Assembly: GCA_963575745.1 (NCBI GenBank) | Contig: CAUYUJ010014264.1 | Span: 250,329-314,328 of the forward strand | Length of the DNA: 64,000 bases | Source of the DNA: Prorocentrum cordatum | Lineage: Eukaryota; Sar; Dinophyceae; Prorocentrales; Prorocentraceae | Direction: 5' to 3' | Part shown: positions 43,430-54,396 of the stretch, piece by piece | How positions within the stretch are numbered: position 1 is the stretch's first letter | Layout of the letters: every line of letters begins with the position of its first letter | Made by a program: the position numbers and the translations under genes | Notes under the pieces: generated by a model | What the model was told of the DNA's origin: nothing | What the model saw: only the letters and a program-made list of their open reading frames with translations | The model's database searches: none

Positions 43430-43605
43430 CATCTTGTTGGCTCTTGCGAATCGACGCGAATCTGCGCCAGATCGACGCTGAAGCGACGCTGACCGGCGCG
43501 GCATCGGCGCTTTCTCATGCACTCCAGACGCCAGTCGACGCTCAAGACGGACTTGCGAGGGTGCACAAGGCTCCCATGATTTGCTACCGAAAGTGTGTGT
43601 TCCGT
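43430..43605. repeat. Dispersed block shared with 57.8 kb, copy 1
   Basis: TTGTTGGCTCTTGCGAATCG then GACGC repeats (ATCGACGCTGAAGCGACGC) and a right end CACAAGGCTCCCATGATTTG, CTACCGAA. The same ends lie at 57,830-57,942. GTCGACGCT units also occur in the neighbouring 42.6-kb duplication. Confidence 0.82.
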
Positions 43606-43672
43606 CTGGGCCTGGCGGCTGTTGGTTGTCTTTGCAGGCGCGGGGAGCAGCGCGGGCCCGCGTGTGGCGGTG

Positions 43673-43745
43673 AGTTGTGACTCCCGCGGGCGCCTGCGCA
43701 GGCCTGCGCAGGACGCCTGCGCATGCGCCCGCCCTCAGACAGCCT
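43673..43745. repeat. Direct repeat with GCCTGCGCAGG palindromes, copy 1
   Basis: TCCCGCGGGCGCCTGCGCAG, GCCTGCGCAGG, CGCCTGCGCATG and GCCCGCCCTC; repeated at 43,980-44,045 with two or three changes. Confidence 0.92.
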
Positions 43746-43977
43746 CCAAGTGGGCGGTTTCGGAAACCCTGAGCCCAAAAACGTTTTCATCTCTTGGCGA
43801 CGCATTTTTTAACTCCCGCCACCTTCCGCCGCCCTTCCGCCGGCTGCCGCCCGCGGAGGCGGCCTCGTTTTACTTCCGCCGACCTTCCGCCGCCCTCCGC
43901 CGCGAAAGAGATGGCAACCCCTTTCTATTCGCGAAGGCAGAGCCCTTTTTTGAACGCCCCAGGTGTTGGGGACCAAT

Positions 43978-44045
43978 GATTCCCGCGGGCGCCTGCGCAG
44001 GCCTGCGCAGGTCGCCTGCGCATGTGCCCGCCCTCCGACGACCTC
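43978..44045. repeat. Direct repeat with GCCTGCGCAGG palindromes, copy 2
   Basis: Second copy of 43,673-43,745. The CTGCGCAG palindromes overlap, so each copy can form alternative stems. Confidence 0.92.
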
Positions 44046-44059
44046 AAAGCGTTGGGGGC

Positions 44060-44795
44060 CAGTCGGTGCCCATACCGCTGCTCCCCGGACCTCTCCCCGG
44101 GGTGCGCTCTGACAAGAGCCTCGAGGCGACGGCAGCCGCGATGGCGAGGGCCTCCCACGAGGCCGACAAACCGGGCGAGCGCAAACAGAGGTGCCCGCCC
44201 CGCGATTTGGACGCCCGGAATGGGTACGGAACAAAAAGGGTACTCCAGATGTCGTAATAAAAGGGAGGGGGTCTGGACCCTCCAAGACAAGCCATTTCAG
44301 ACCTCCCCCGTGGGAGAACCCTCCAAAACATCGTCCCCAGACCCCCCCAGGCCCTCCAAGATGGCCTGGAAGAGACCCCCCCCGAAATGAGACCCCCCTC
44401 CCTTTATTACGAAAGCTGGAGTACAATGCCCAACACCACATATGGGCCCAAACCGACAGCGGCCGCTGTTGGCCAGGCGGCTCATCGTCTTCAAAGAACA
44501 ACGTCCGCGGCGGCGCAGACAGCGATTCCCGTTCAACAGGAACAGGAGCTGCTGTTGGGCACTGTGCCCATTCCTTCCGTGCCCATTGCGACCGTCCCGA
44601 CGCGCGGCGGAAGCGCGGCTGCCGCCGCAGCCGCTGCGCCTCACGCCTCGCAGCGGGGCAGGGGGCCCTCTTGACCAAGAAAAAACATAGTCCCAATCCC
44701 AACATCGCGGATTTACCGAGGACTCGAACCTCGGCCAGAGAGTCCCACCAGCCCTCTGGGCGTCGGTGGTTTAGAGCGTTTCCTCTTCCACCCCT
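44060..44795. other. No gene recognised; block shared with 46.4 kb
   Basis: CCATACCGCTGCTCCCCGGA, CTCCCCGGGG and GCCTCGAGGCG at 44,068-44,125 resemble CCCTACCGCTACTCCTCGGA at 46,407-46,465. A TTATTACGA motif appears inverted at about 44,252 and 44,403 around a CTCCAAGA-rich middle. Confidence 0.45.
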
Positions 44796-44875
44796 CCTTC
44801 TTCCCCTTCGGGGAGGGGTTTACCCCTCCCCCTACCCCCTCCCCACTGACCTGGACAGGGGGTTCCGCGGCGCGT
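44795..44875. repeat. Left end of the 2.1-kb type element, copy 2
   Basis: CTTCTTCCCCTTCGGGGAGG, TTTACCCCTCCCCCTACCCC and GACCTGGACAGGGGG match the sequence around the GGC microsatellite at 2,085-2,480 but without the microsatellite. Confidence 0.75.
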
Positions 44876-45575
44876 TGGAGCGCCCAAGATGGCCCAAGAC
44901 GGCTCCAAGAGGGCCTCAGGGAGCCCAAGATACCCTCCAAGATGGCTCAAGATAGCGCAAGATGCCTCAAGATGGTCCCCATGATGTTCCAAGACGTTCC
45001 AAGAACTCTCCAAGACGGTTCCAAGTGCCCACAAGAGCATCATTAGGATGCATCCAAGAGGCCAAAATGCTTCAAAACCCTAGGGAAAATCAATGTTTTT
45101 GGTGTTCTCACTTTTTCGCTTGCGATGCACATCCGAGGCGTCAAGATGGCTCCAAGATGGCTCAAGATAGCTCCAAGAAGGGCCCAAGAAAGCCCCATGA
45201 CGGCGCCAAGAGCGCCGAAGAGCGCTCCAAGAGCGGTCCCAGAGCGGTACAGGAGACGATTTTTGGAGTTCCTGGGGGGGGGCTCTAATTAAGGAACCCC
45301 TCTTCTTTGATCGATTTCCTCCACGATGGCCGCAAGAGGCCCCCAGGATGCCCCAAGAGGCCGCAGGATGGCCCCAAGATGACCCCAAGAGGCCCCCCAA
45401 GAGGCCCCCAGGAGGCCCCCAAGAGACCCCCAAGAGGCCCCAAGAGACCCCCCAGAGGCACCCAAGGTGCTCCCAGAGGCCCCAAGATGGCCCCAAGAGG
45501 CCCCAAGAGGCCCCCAGGAGGCCCCAAAGAGGATCCCGAACGGCCCACAGAGGCCCCCCCGAGGCACCCAAGACG
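44876..45575. repeat. CCAAGAGG-type minisatellite, locus 5
   Basis: The longest and most regular locus: CCAAGATGGCCCAAGACGGC on the left, CCAAGAGGCCCCCAAGAGGC on the right (45,330-45,560), period about 11-12 bp. Interrupted by the conserved AT-rich insert (45,080-45,150) and CTTTGATCGATTTCCTCCA (45,306-45,325). The minus strand is open and reads as repeated LGASWG. Confidence 0.92.
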
Positions 45576-45943
45576 CCGAAAAGCCCCTCAGGACGACCCT
45601 CTACTCGCCTGGGCGTCGTTTCTGGACGGGCTGGTGGGGATACGCGAAGCGTCTAGAGTTCGGGGTATGGTCTGCGCTCCCTGGTAAAACCCTGCCCCGC
45701 AATCTCCCTCCCCGAAGTCTCGAGGACCCTGTGTCTCGTTTTGGCCCTCGCGTTTTCAGGACTGCGCGTCTGCTTTGAGCTGGCGACCTCTGGCGGGCGG
45801 CGCGGGCGCCGCTCGCGGGCCGCGGCGCTCGCGGGCAGCACGCGGCTGGAGCGGGCGGGGCGCCCGGGCGGGCGGCCTGCCTGCGCCGCGGCGGCCCGGA
45901 CGGCGCCGAGGCCGCGGGGCGCAGAGCTGGGAGGCGCCCTGCT

Positions 45944-46053
45944 CGCCACCGCTCGGGCGCCCGTGCCCCGTGCAGGGTTCGACCTCGCGCGCGGACGGTT
46001 TGCGTCTCGGTGGCCCTCGCCGAAAAGAAATGCACACGTCCGAGCGATGCCAG
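45944..46053. mobile_element. CATCGCTCGGACGT MITE, copy 5 (diverged)
   Basis: Left end GCCACCGCTCGGGCGCC is degraded; right end ACACGTCCGAGCGATGCC and the neighbouring GGTGGCCCTCGCCGAAAAG are well kept. Shorter than other copies by about 20 bp. Confidence 0.8.
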
Positions 46054-46803
46054 GCCTGTGGGCGCGGGCGCGGGCGCGGGCCCCCGGGCGAGCATCCCTG
46101 GCGCCCCCCCAGTCCTGGGGGGACAGACGTAGAAGATTGGCAGAACACCCTTCGTCAAAACGCCCTGCAGTGAAAGCCGCCAGGGTACTCCACGTGCGCA
46201 CGGCACCGCATCCCGACTGGACCCCAGCGCGGTAGCTAACCGTCGCCCAAAAACATTCGAGATCGTCTGTTGGAACGCACGTCCGTTAGCGTAATCGACT
46301 GGGGACTGCACAAGTGCACTCGAATGACAATGACGAATGAACTGGCGCAAATGTCCTCAATTGACTTGTCTGGGTAGGCGTTTTCTCCTTGCCCGCAACA
46401 AGGTACCCCTACCGCTACTCCTCGGACCGCTCCCAGGTTGTGGTTCCGACCAGAACTTGGAGGCGCATCCAGCCGTCATTCTTCGTTCCCCCCGAGCCAG
46501 GCGAACACGGGGCAAGGCCGGGGAGGGGCATCGGCATCATTTCTCCTCCCCTGAGGCTCGTTGCGCAGTGAGGTGGGCGGCTCGCGCGTGGGCCCTGCAG
46601 CGTGGGAGCCTGGCTCGCCGCGCTCGTCGGGGGTGCCCCCGCGACCAGGCACGGGCGGGCGCGCTGCTGCCCGCGCCAGCTCTGCTCCACCACCGCGTGC
46701 CCCGGCAGGGCTCCCGGCGGGTCGGCGCAGGCAGGCGTGCTCGAACGGGGGCAGGCAGCCGCAGCGGAGTCGGCGAGAAAGGGCTGCCAAGCCAGGTTCA
46801 AGC

Positions 46804-46999
46804 AGAAGAAAAAGCACACGCCATAAACGCAAATGTTTGGCGCTCCGCGCGGACTTCTTGGATCTGCGCTGCCACCCCCCATCGGCGCCTCCGGCGCCGC
46901 CCCTGGCGCGCTCCGCGCGCCAGGGAGGGGGGGTCCAGCGCAGATCCAAGAAATCCGCGCGGAGCGACAATAGTTTATGTTTATGGTGCTTTTCTTCTT
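46804..46999. mobile_element. GCTCCGCGCGGA foldback, copy 2
   Basis: Arms of about 60 nt: AGAAGAAAAAGCAC, CCATAAACGCAAATG, GCGCTCCGCGCGGACTTCTT, GGATCTGCGCTG on the left; CAGCGCAGATCCAAGAAATC, CGCGCGGAGCG, TTTATGTTTATGG, GTGCTTTTCTTCTT on the right. The centre has its own palindrome (GGCGCCTCCGGCGCC and CTGGCGCGCTCCGCGCGCCA). Confidence 0.93.
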
Positions 47000-47124
47000 C
47001 GATCAAGGGCCTCTGCACTGGATCAATCAAGATGAAGGCCCGGATTCAGCGGGATGTAGAGGGATTGCACGGAACCACGCGGGTTTATGCCGGCTTTCGA
47101 CCGCGGATGTACTGGCGGCGATGC

Positions 47125-47258
47125 CGAGTCAGCTCCTCCTCCTCATTCTCCTCCTCCTCCTCCTCCTCATTCTCCTCCTCCTCCTCCTCCTCCTCCCCCT
47201 CCTCCTCCTCCTCCTCCTCCTCCTCCTCCTCCCCCTCCTCCTCCTCCTCCTCCTCCCA
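47125..47258. repeat. CTC microsatellite
   Basis: CTCCTCCTC with ATT and CCC interruptions over about 130 bp. Confidence 0.95.
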
Positions 47259-47259
47259 G

Positions 47260-48100
47260 GAGTTGCATCCGAAAGTGCGCACGCTGGGTCAGCCCATTCA
47301 CCACGCGCTGCGGGCGCTGCAGCGGATAGCCAGGCTGCGATATCGGGGGAGCGTGCTGGCTTCCTGCTGTCGATCGAGCATCAGTTGCACGACTGGTAAC
47401 GAGGAGACAAGACGTTACGCCAAGTGGACCCGGCAAGAACATCACTTGAAACTCGTAATACTCATGCAATAAGTTGGAGGATGCGCAGAGGTGGCCTTCA
47501 CAGCAAGTGCGCAATCTCCAGTTACCTCCCCCCATTACTCGTGACCGATAAAGTGGCACGGCAAAGCTGAGGACGTGCTCGGCTAGATCATGTGCGTGCA
47601 CAAACGCATGTCCCGAACCTGCAGCGGACACTTCACGGACAGATGTCTAGCCGCACATGGGGTGTTGCTTCGCACGCGCACATTCAGAAGAGACCCAGCA
47701 CGCACGGTAGGCACAAGCAAGAAATACTGCATTGCCCTGTCATCGTTCAAGCACGCTGGTGCACGATTTCTGAAACTGTTGGGCATCAGCCACAAGAAGC
47801 AAAGAGACGCCAATCCAGCTAAAAGGTAAAATCACACTGGGAACCGAGAAGGACTTGCAATCGTATATTATACCAACGCTACTCTAACATCCTTGACCGT
47901 GGCACCTCAATGACGACAAACATTGAACTGCGTAGCGAGATTGTGAGGGATGTGGACCTCACACGCTGGACTGGTCTGACGCTACGTAACTTATTGGAAG
48001 CAACTAATGGCACACTACGTCTGACATGCTACCTGTTGGGCACAATCTGTGGTCTATGGGGCGCAGCTTATGTGGTGCACCGTATGGGAAGCAAATCCGT
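47260..48100. other. No gene recognised
   Basis: Unique. Just after the microsatellite a plus-strand frame reads ELHPKVRTLGQPIHHALRAL and stays open for 70 codons; amphipathic in appearance but unrecognised, and it enters through the microsatellite. Could be an exon fragment. Confidence 0.25.
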
Positions 48101-48693
48101 GGGGCTTGTCGTGCAGGGCGCTCATGGGCATCCCCAGACCCCCGACGTCGTGATTTTTTTCGCGACGTGGACCCCCGGAAATCTAGACCCTGCCCCCGAG
48201 ACCAGAGTTTCATCCCGATCTGTTTTTTGGTGGTCCTGAAGATCGCTTGGGAAGGGCCCCCCGGGGCCGAAAGCGTTACGAAACCTGCCATCGTGATTCT
48301 TGTTGCAGCCTGTCTGCGCCTGGGCCTCCGTCGCACAAGGGGGCCTTCTACCCTGGCCATCGCTAGGATCAGGAGGGAAAAAAAACACACAGACACACTT
48401 AACCGTCGACTCCCAGGAAAATATAGGAAAATATGGGAAGTGCGGGGGAAGACGAACACCCCGAAAGTATGGAAACACATGGGGGATCCTGTTATTTGTG
48501 TCGATTTATGTGTGTCCCAGGGCCTCTTTCTAGGACGCCCCTTCCCTTCTGACGTCCCTTCTATTCCCTTCCCTTCCCTCTTTCTAGGGGCTGTTTTTCT
48601 TCATCCCGAACCGGGTTGTGACGGTCCCGGGACCCGGCGAGGGCCCGAGTGCCAACCACGGCAACACTGGGCAGGGAGTACCCCTTCCCAGCC
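48100..48693. repeat. Composite duplicated segment, copy 2
   Basis: Blocks in order: 48,170-48,370 (homologous to 42,150-42,310), 48,375-48,545 (AT-rich block, inverted relative to 41,618-41,765) and 48,590-48,693 (GAGTGCCAACCACGGCAACACT, split here as GAGTGCCAACCAC and GGCAACACT; homologous to 41,940-41,988). Confidence 0.8.
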
Positions 48694-48916
48694 CTGGCCA
48701 TCGCTCGGACGTCCCTTCCCCGTGCCTTCTTCGGCTTCGCGCGTGTCTATTCTCGCTCCCCCTCTGCTAATTGAAGCTGTGCGTGGCCCGCTTAGCTTCT
48801 ATCGGAAGGCTCGCTCCCGACCCGCGGATCAAAAAAGTATATTCTCGCAAGATGACCGAAAAGGCTTCTTGAGGGACCTCGCCAGGGAAAGCACGCACAC
48901 GTCCGAGCGATGCCAA
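48694..48916. mobile_element. CATCGCTCGGACGT MITE, copy 6, with insertion
   Basis: CTGGCCATCGCTCGGACGT and ACGTCCGAGCGATGCCAA ends, but 223 bp long because about 90 bp (48,755-48,850) sit in the middle. That insert (GCTGTGCGTGGCCCGCTTAG, CTTCTATCGGAAGG, ACCCGCGGATCAAAAAAG) is the reverse complement of 39,225-39,302. Confidence 0.88.
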
Positions 48917-49159
48917 ACAATTACAACCCCGCCGCCCTCCGCCGGGACTCCAGCGGGCGCGCGTACCCTTCTTAGGAAACCGAGCTCTATGCACCGACGC
49001 TTTTTCCGGCTCCGCACTTACACTCGCACAGGAAAGCGGATCCTGGCGTGTACGGGATCCTGGTGGATACATGTTTCGTTGTTTCCCGAGGACAACAAGG
49101 AAAACATATACACCACATCTCCCCGACGTCGTCCCCGACCCTCAACAAGTCCTGGGACT

Positions 49160-49280
49160 GAAAGACAACCCGCCACTGGTACAATTGGGGCCCGACCATA
49201 AGAAACCTTCCGCAAGAAACCCTACCCTGAGACCCCCGCACGTCCATGGATGTTTGGCGCGGGAACGTCACGCTTGCCAT
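49160..49280 (+). repeat. Flank of the satellite progenitor
   Basis: CGCAAGAAACCCTACCCTGA, GACCCCCGCACGTCCATGGA and GCGCGGGAACGTCACGC match the upstream flank of the single copies at 23.4 and 26.5 kb, so the array begins inside a complete progenitor element. Confidence 0.82.
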
Positions 49281-52200
49281 CGCCAAACCATCGAAGCCCA
49301 AGAAAGCCAGGGCACCCTGGAGGCAAGCAGGGTGCTTCTTGGCATGGGTCTCCACTGTAATGCATATGTTCCACTGTAGTGCATAGCCAAACCATCGGAG
49401 CCCAAGAAACCCAGGGCACCCTGGAGGCAAGCAGGGTGCTTCTTGGCATGGGTTTCCACTGTAATGCATAGGTTCCACTGTAATGCATAGCCAAACCATC
49501 GGAGCCCAAGAAACCCAGGGCACCCTGGAGGCAAGCAGGGTGCTTCTTGGCATGGGTCTCCACTGCAATGCATATGTTCCACTGTAGTGCATAGCCAAAC
49601 CATCGGAGCCCAAGAAACCCAGGGCACCCTGGAGGCAAGCAGGGTGCTTCTTGGCATGGGTCTCCACTGCATATGCATATGTTCCTTGGCACTGTAATGC
49701 CACTGTAATGCATAGCCAAACCATCGGAGCCCAAGAAACCCAGGGCACCCTGGAGGCAAGCAGGGTGCTTCTTGGCATGGGTCTCCACTGTACTGCATAG
49801 GTTCCACTGTAATGCATAGCCAAACCATCGGAGCCCAAGAAACCCAGGGCACCCTGGAGGCAAGCAGGGTGCTTCTTGGCATGGGTCTCCACTGCAATGC
49901 ATATGTTCCACTGTAGTGCATAGCCAAACCATCGGAGCCCAAGAAACCCAGGGCACCCTGGAGGCAAGCAGGGTGCTTCTTGGCATGGGTCTCCACTGTA
50001 ATGCATATGTTCCACTGTAATGCATAGCCAAACCATCGGAGCCCAAGAAACCCAGGGCACCCTGGAGGCAAGCAGGGTGCTTCTTGGCATGGGTCTCCAC
50101 TGTAATGCATATGTTCCACTGTAATGCATAGCCAAACCATCGGAGCCCAAGAAACCCAGGGCACCCTGGAGGCAAGCAGGGTGCTTCTTGGCATGGGTCT
50201 CCACTGTAATGCATAGGTTCCACTGTAATGCATAGCCGAACCATCGGAGCCCAAGAAACCCAGGGCACCCTGGAGGCAAGCAGGGTGCTTCTTGGCATGG
50301 GTCTCCACTGCAATGCATATGTTCCACTGTAGTGCAGAGCCAAGCCATCGGAGCCCAAGAAACCCAGGGCACCCTGGAGGCAAGCAGGGTGCTTCTTGGC
50401 ATGGGTCTCCACTGTAATGCATATGTTCCACTGTAATGCGTAGCCAAACCATCGGAGCCCAAGAAACCCAGGGCACCCTGGAGGCACGCAGGGTGCTTCT
50501 TGGCATGGGTCTCCACTGCAATGCATATGTACCACTGTAGTGCATAGCCAAACCATCGGAGCCCAAGAAACCCAGGGCACCCTGGAGGCAAGCAGGGTGC
50601 GTCTTGGCATGGGTCTCCACTGTAATGCATACGTTTCACTGTAATGCAGAGCCACACCATCGGAGCCCAAGAAACCCAGGGCACCCTGGAGGCAAACAGG
50701 GTGCTTCTTGGCATGGGTCTCCACTGCAATGCATGTATTCCACTGTAGTGCATAGCCAAACCATCGGAGCCCAAGAAACCCAGGGCACCCTGGAGGCAAG
50801 CAGGGTGCTTCTTGGCATGGGTCTCCACTGCAATGCATATGTTCCACTGTAGTGCATAGCCCAACCATCGGAGCCCAAGCGACCTAGGGCACCTTGGAGG
50901 CAAGCAGGGTGCTTCTGGCATGGGTCTCCACTGTAATGCATAGCCAAACCATCGGAGCCCAAGAAACCCAGGGCACCCTGGAGACAAGCAGGGTGCTTCT
51001 TGGCATGGGTCTCCACTGCAATGCATATGTTCCACTGTAGTGCAGAGCCAAACCATCGGAGCCCAAGAAACCCAGGGCACCCTGGAGGCTAGCAGGGTGC
51101 GTCTTGGCATGGGTCTCCACTGCAATGCATATGTTCCGCTGTAGTGCGTAGCCAAACCATCGGAGCCCAAGAAACCCAGGGCACCCTGGAGGCAAGCAGG
51201 GTGCTTCTTGGCATGGACCTCCACTGCAATGCATATGTTCCACTGTAATGCATAGCCAAATCATCGGAGCCCAAGAAACCCAGGGCACCCTGGAGGCAAG
51301 CATGGTGCTTCTTGGCATGGGTCTCCACTGCAATGCATATGTTCCACTGTAGTGCATAGCCAAACCATCGGAGCCCAAGAAACCCAGGGCACCCTGGAGG
51401 CTAGCAGGGTGCTTCTTGGCATGGGTCCCCACTGCAACGCATATGTTCCACTGTAGTGCATAGCCAAACCATCGGAGCCCACGAAACCCAGGGCACCCTG
51501 GAGGCAAGCAGGGTGCGTCTTGGCATGGGTCTCCACTGCAATGCATATGTTCCACTGTAATGCATAGCCAAATCATCGGAGCCCAAGAAACCCAGGGCAC
51601 CCTGGAGGCAAGCAGGGTGCTTCTTGGCATGGGTCTCCACTGCAATGCATATGTGCCACTGTAGTGCATAGCCAAACCATCGGAGCCCAAGAAAGCCAGG
51701 GCACCCTGGAGGCAAGCAGGGTGCTTCTTGGCATGGGTCTCCACTGTAATGCATATGTTCCACTGTAATGCATAGCCAAACCATCGGAGCCCAAGAAACC
51801 CAGGGCACCCTGGAGGCAAGCAGGGTGCTTCTTGGCATGGGTCTCCACTGTAATGCATCTGTTCCACTGTAGTGCATAGCCAAACCATCGGAACCCAAGA
51901 AAGCCAGGGCATCCTGGAGGCAAGCAGGCTGCTTCTTGGCATGGATCTCCACTGCAATGCATATGTACCACTGTAGTGCATAGCCAAACCATCGGAGCCC
52001 AAGAAACCCAGGGCACCCTGGAGGCAAGCAGGGTGCTTCTTGGCATGGATCTCCACTGTAATGCATCTGTACCACTGGAATGCAGAGCCAAACCATCGGA
52101 GCCCAAGACACCCAGGGCACCCTGGAGGCAAGCAGGGTGCGTCTTGGCATGGGTCTCCACTGTAATGCATATGTTCCACTGTAGTGCAGAGCCAAACCAT

Positions 52201-54340
52201 CGGAGCCCAAGAAAGCCAGGGCACCCTGGAGGCAAGCAGGGTGCTTCTTGGCATGGGTCTCCACTGCAATGCATATGTACCACTGTAGTGCATAGCCAAA
52301 CCATCGGAGCCCAAGAAACCCAGGGCACCCTGGAGGCAAGCAGGGTGCTTCTTGGCATGGGTCTCCACTGTAATGCATATGTTCCACTGTAATGCAGAGC
52401 CAAACCATCGGAGCCCAAGAAACCCAGGGCACCCTGGAGGCAAGCAGGGTGCTTCTTGGCATGAGTCTCCACTGTAATGCATATGTTCCACTGTAGTGCA
52501 TAGCCAACTCATCGGAGCCCAAGAAACCCAGGGCACCCTGGAGGCAAGCAGGGTGCTTCTTGGCATGGGTCTCCACTGCAATGCATATGTACCACTGTAG
52601 TGCAGAGCCAAACCATCGGAGCCCAAGAAAGCCAGGACACCCTGGAGGCAAGCAGGGTGCTTCTTGGCATGGGTCTCCACTGCAATGCATATGTGCCACT
52701 GTAGTGCATAGCCAAACCATCGGAGCCCAAGAAAGCCAGGGCACCCTGGAGGCTAGCAGGGTGCTTCTTGGCATGGGTCCCCACTGAAATGCATATGTTC
52801 CACTGTAGTACATAGCCAAACCATCGGAGCCCAAGAAACCCAGGGTACCCTGGAGGCAAGCAGGGTGCTTCTTGGCATGAGTCTCCACTGTAATGTATAT
52901 GATCCACTGTAATGCAAAGCCAAACCATCGGAGCCCAAGAAACCCAGGGCACCCTGGAGGCAAGCAGGGTGCTTCTTGGCATGGGTCTCCACTGTAGAGC
53001 ATATGTTCCACTGTAATGCAGAGCCAAACCATCGGATCCTAAGAAACCCAGGGCACCCTGGAGGCAAGCAGGGTGCTTCTTGGCATGGGTCTCCACTGTA
53101 ATGCATATGTTCCACTGTAGTGCATAGCCAAACCATCGGAGCCCAAGAAACCCAGGGCACCCTGGAGACAAGCAGGGTGCTTCTTGGCATGGGTCTCCAC
53201 TGTAATGCATACGTACCACTGTAGTGCATAGCCAAACCATCGGAGCCCAAGAAACCCAGGACACCCTGGAGGCAAGCAGGGTGCTTCTTGGCATGGGTCT
53301 CCACTGTAATGCATATGTACCACTGTAATGCAGAGCCAAACCATCGGATCCAAGAAAGCCAGGGCACCCTGTAATGCAGAGCCAAACCATCGGATCCCAA
53401 GAAAGCCCACTGGTCTGGAGGCAAGCAGGGTGCTTCTTGGCATGGGTCTCCACTGTAATGCATATGTTCCACTGTAGTGCATAGCCAAACCATCGGAGCC
53501 CAAGAAACCAAGGGCACCCTGGAGGCAAGCAGGGTGCTTCTTGGCATGGGTCTCCACTGTAATGCATATGTTCCACTGGAATGCAGAGCCAAACCATCGG
53601 AGCCCAAGAAACCCAGGGCACCCTGGAGGCAAGCAGGGTGCTTCTTGGCATGGGTCTCCACTGTAATGCATATGTTCCACTGTAATGCAGAGCCAAACCA
53701 TCGGAGCCCAAGAAACCCAGGGCACCCTGGAGGCAAGCAGGGTGCTTCTTGGCATGGGTCTCCACTGTAATGCATATGTTCCACTGTAGTGCATAGCCAA
53801 ACCATCGGAGCCCAAGAAACCCAGGGCACCCTGGAGGCAAGCAGGGTGCTTCTTGGCATGGGTCTCCACTGTAATGCATATGTTCCACTGTAATGCAAGC
53901 CAAACCATCGGAGCCCAAGAAACCCAGGGCACCCTGGAGGCAAGCAGGGTGCTTCTTGGCATGGGTCTCCACTGTAATGCATATGTTCCACTGGAATGCA
54001 GAGCCAAGCCATCGGAGCCCAAGAAACCCAGGGCACCCTGGAGGCAAGCAGGGTGCTTCTTGGCATGGGTCTCCACTGTAATGCATATGTTCCACTGTAA
54101 TGCAGAGCCAAACCATCGGAGCCCAAGAAACCCAGGGCACCCTAGAGGCAAGCAGGGTGCTTCTTGGCATGGGTCTCCACTGTAATGCATATGTTCCACT
54201 GGAATGCAGAGCCAAACCATCGGAGCCCAAGAAACCCAGGGCACCCTGGAGGCAAGCAGGGTGCTTCTTGGCATGGGTCTCCACTGTAATGCATATGTTC
54301 CACTGGAATGCAGAGCCAAACCATCGGAGCCCAAGAAACC
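49281..54340. repeat. 104-bp satellite array, about 49 copies
   Basis: Landmark CATAGCCAAACCATCGGAGC recurs every 104 bp (for example 49,382 then 49,486). The unit continues CCAAGAAACCCAGGGCACCC, TGGAGGCAAGCAGGGTGC, TTCTTGGCATGGGTCTCCAC, TGTAATGCATATGTTCCACT. CCAAGAA/TTCTTGG and GCACCC/GGGTGC make a stem in every unit. Most copies differ at a few positions (GTAATG/GTAGTG/GGAATG, CATAGCC/CAGAGCC, TGTAAT/TGCAAT). Irregular units occur near 49,665-49,710, 50,890-50,945 and 53,340-53,420. The minus strand lacks stops in all three frames over long spans; this is not evidence for a protein. Confidence 0.97.
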
Positions 54341-54396
54341 GGCTGTGCACCGCCGAGCCCGCCGGGGCCCGCCTGGGCCCGGCCTCACGCAAGACT

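Noticed and set aside
44717-44733. T-arm-like sequence on the minus strand (CGAGG, TTCGAGT, CCTCG)
   Set aside because: A perfect T-stem and loop, but no matching acceptor stem, D-arm or anticodon arm at tRNA spacing.
45080-45571. Minus-strand frames with repeated LGASWG
   Set aside because: Translation of the 11-bp minisatellite.
49281-54340. CRISPR-like regular array
   Set aside because: Units are tandem with no unique spacers, 104 bp long, in a eukaryotic context.
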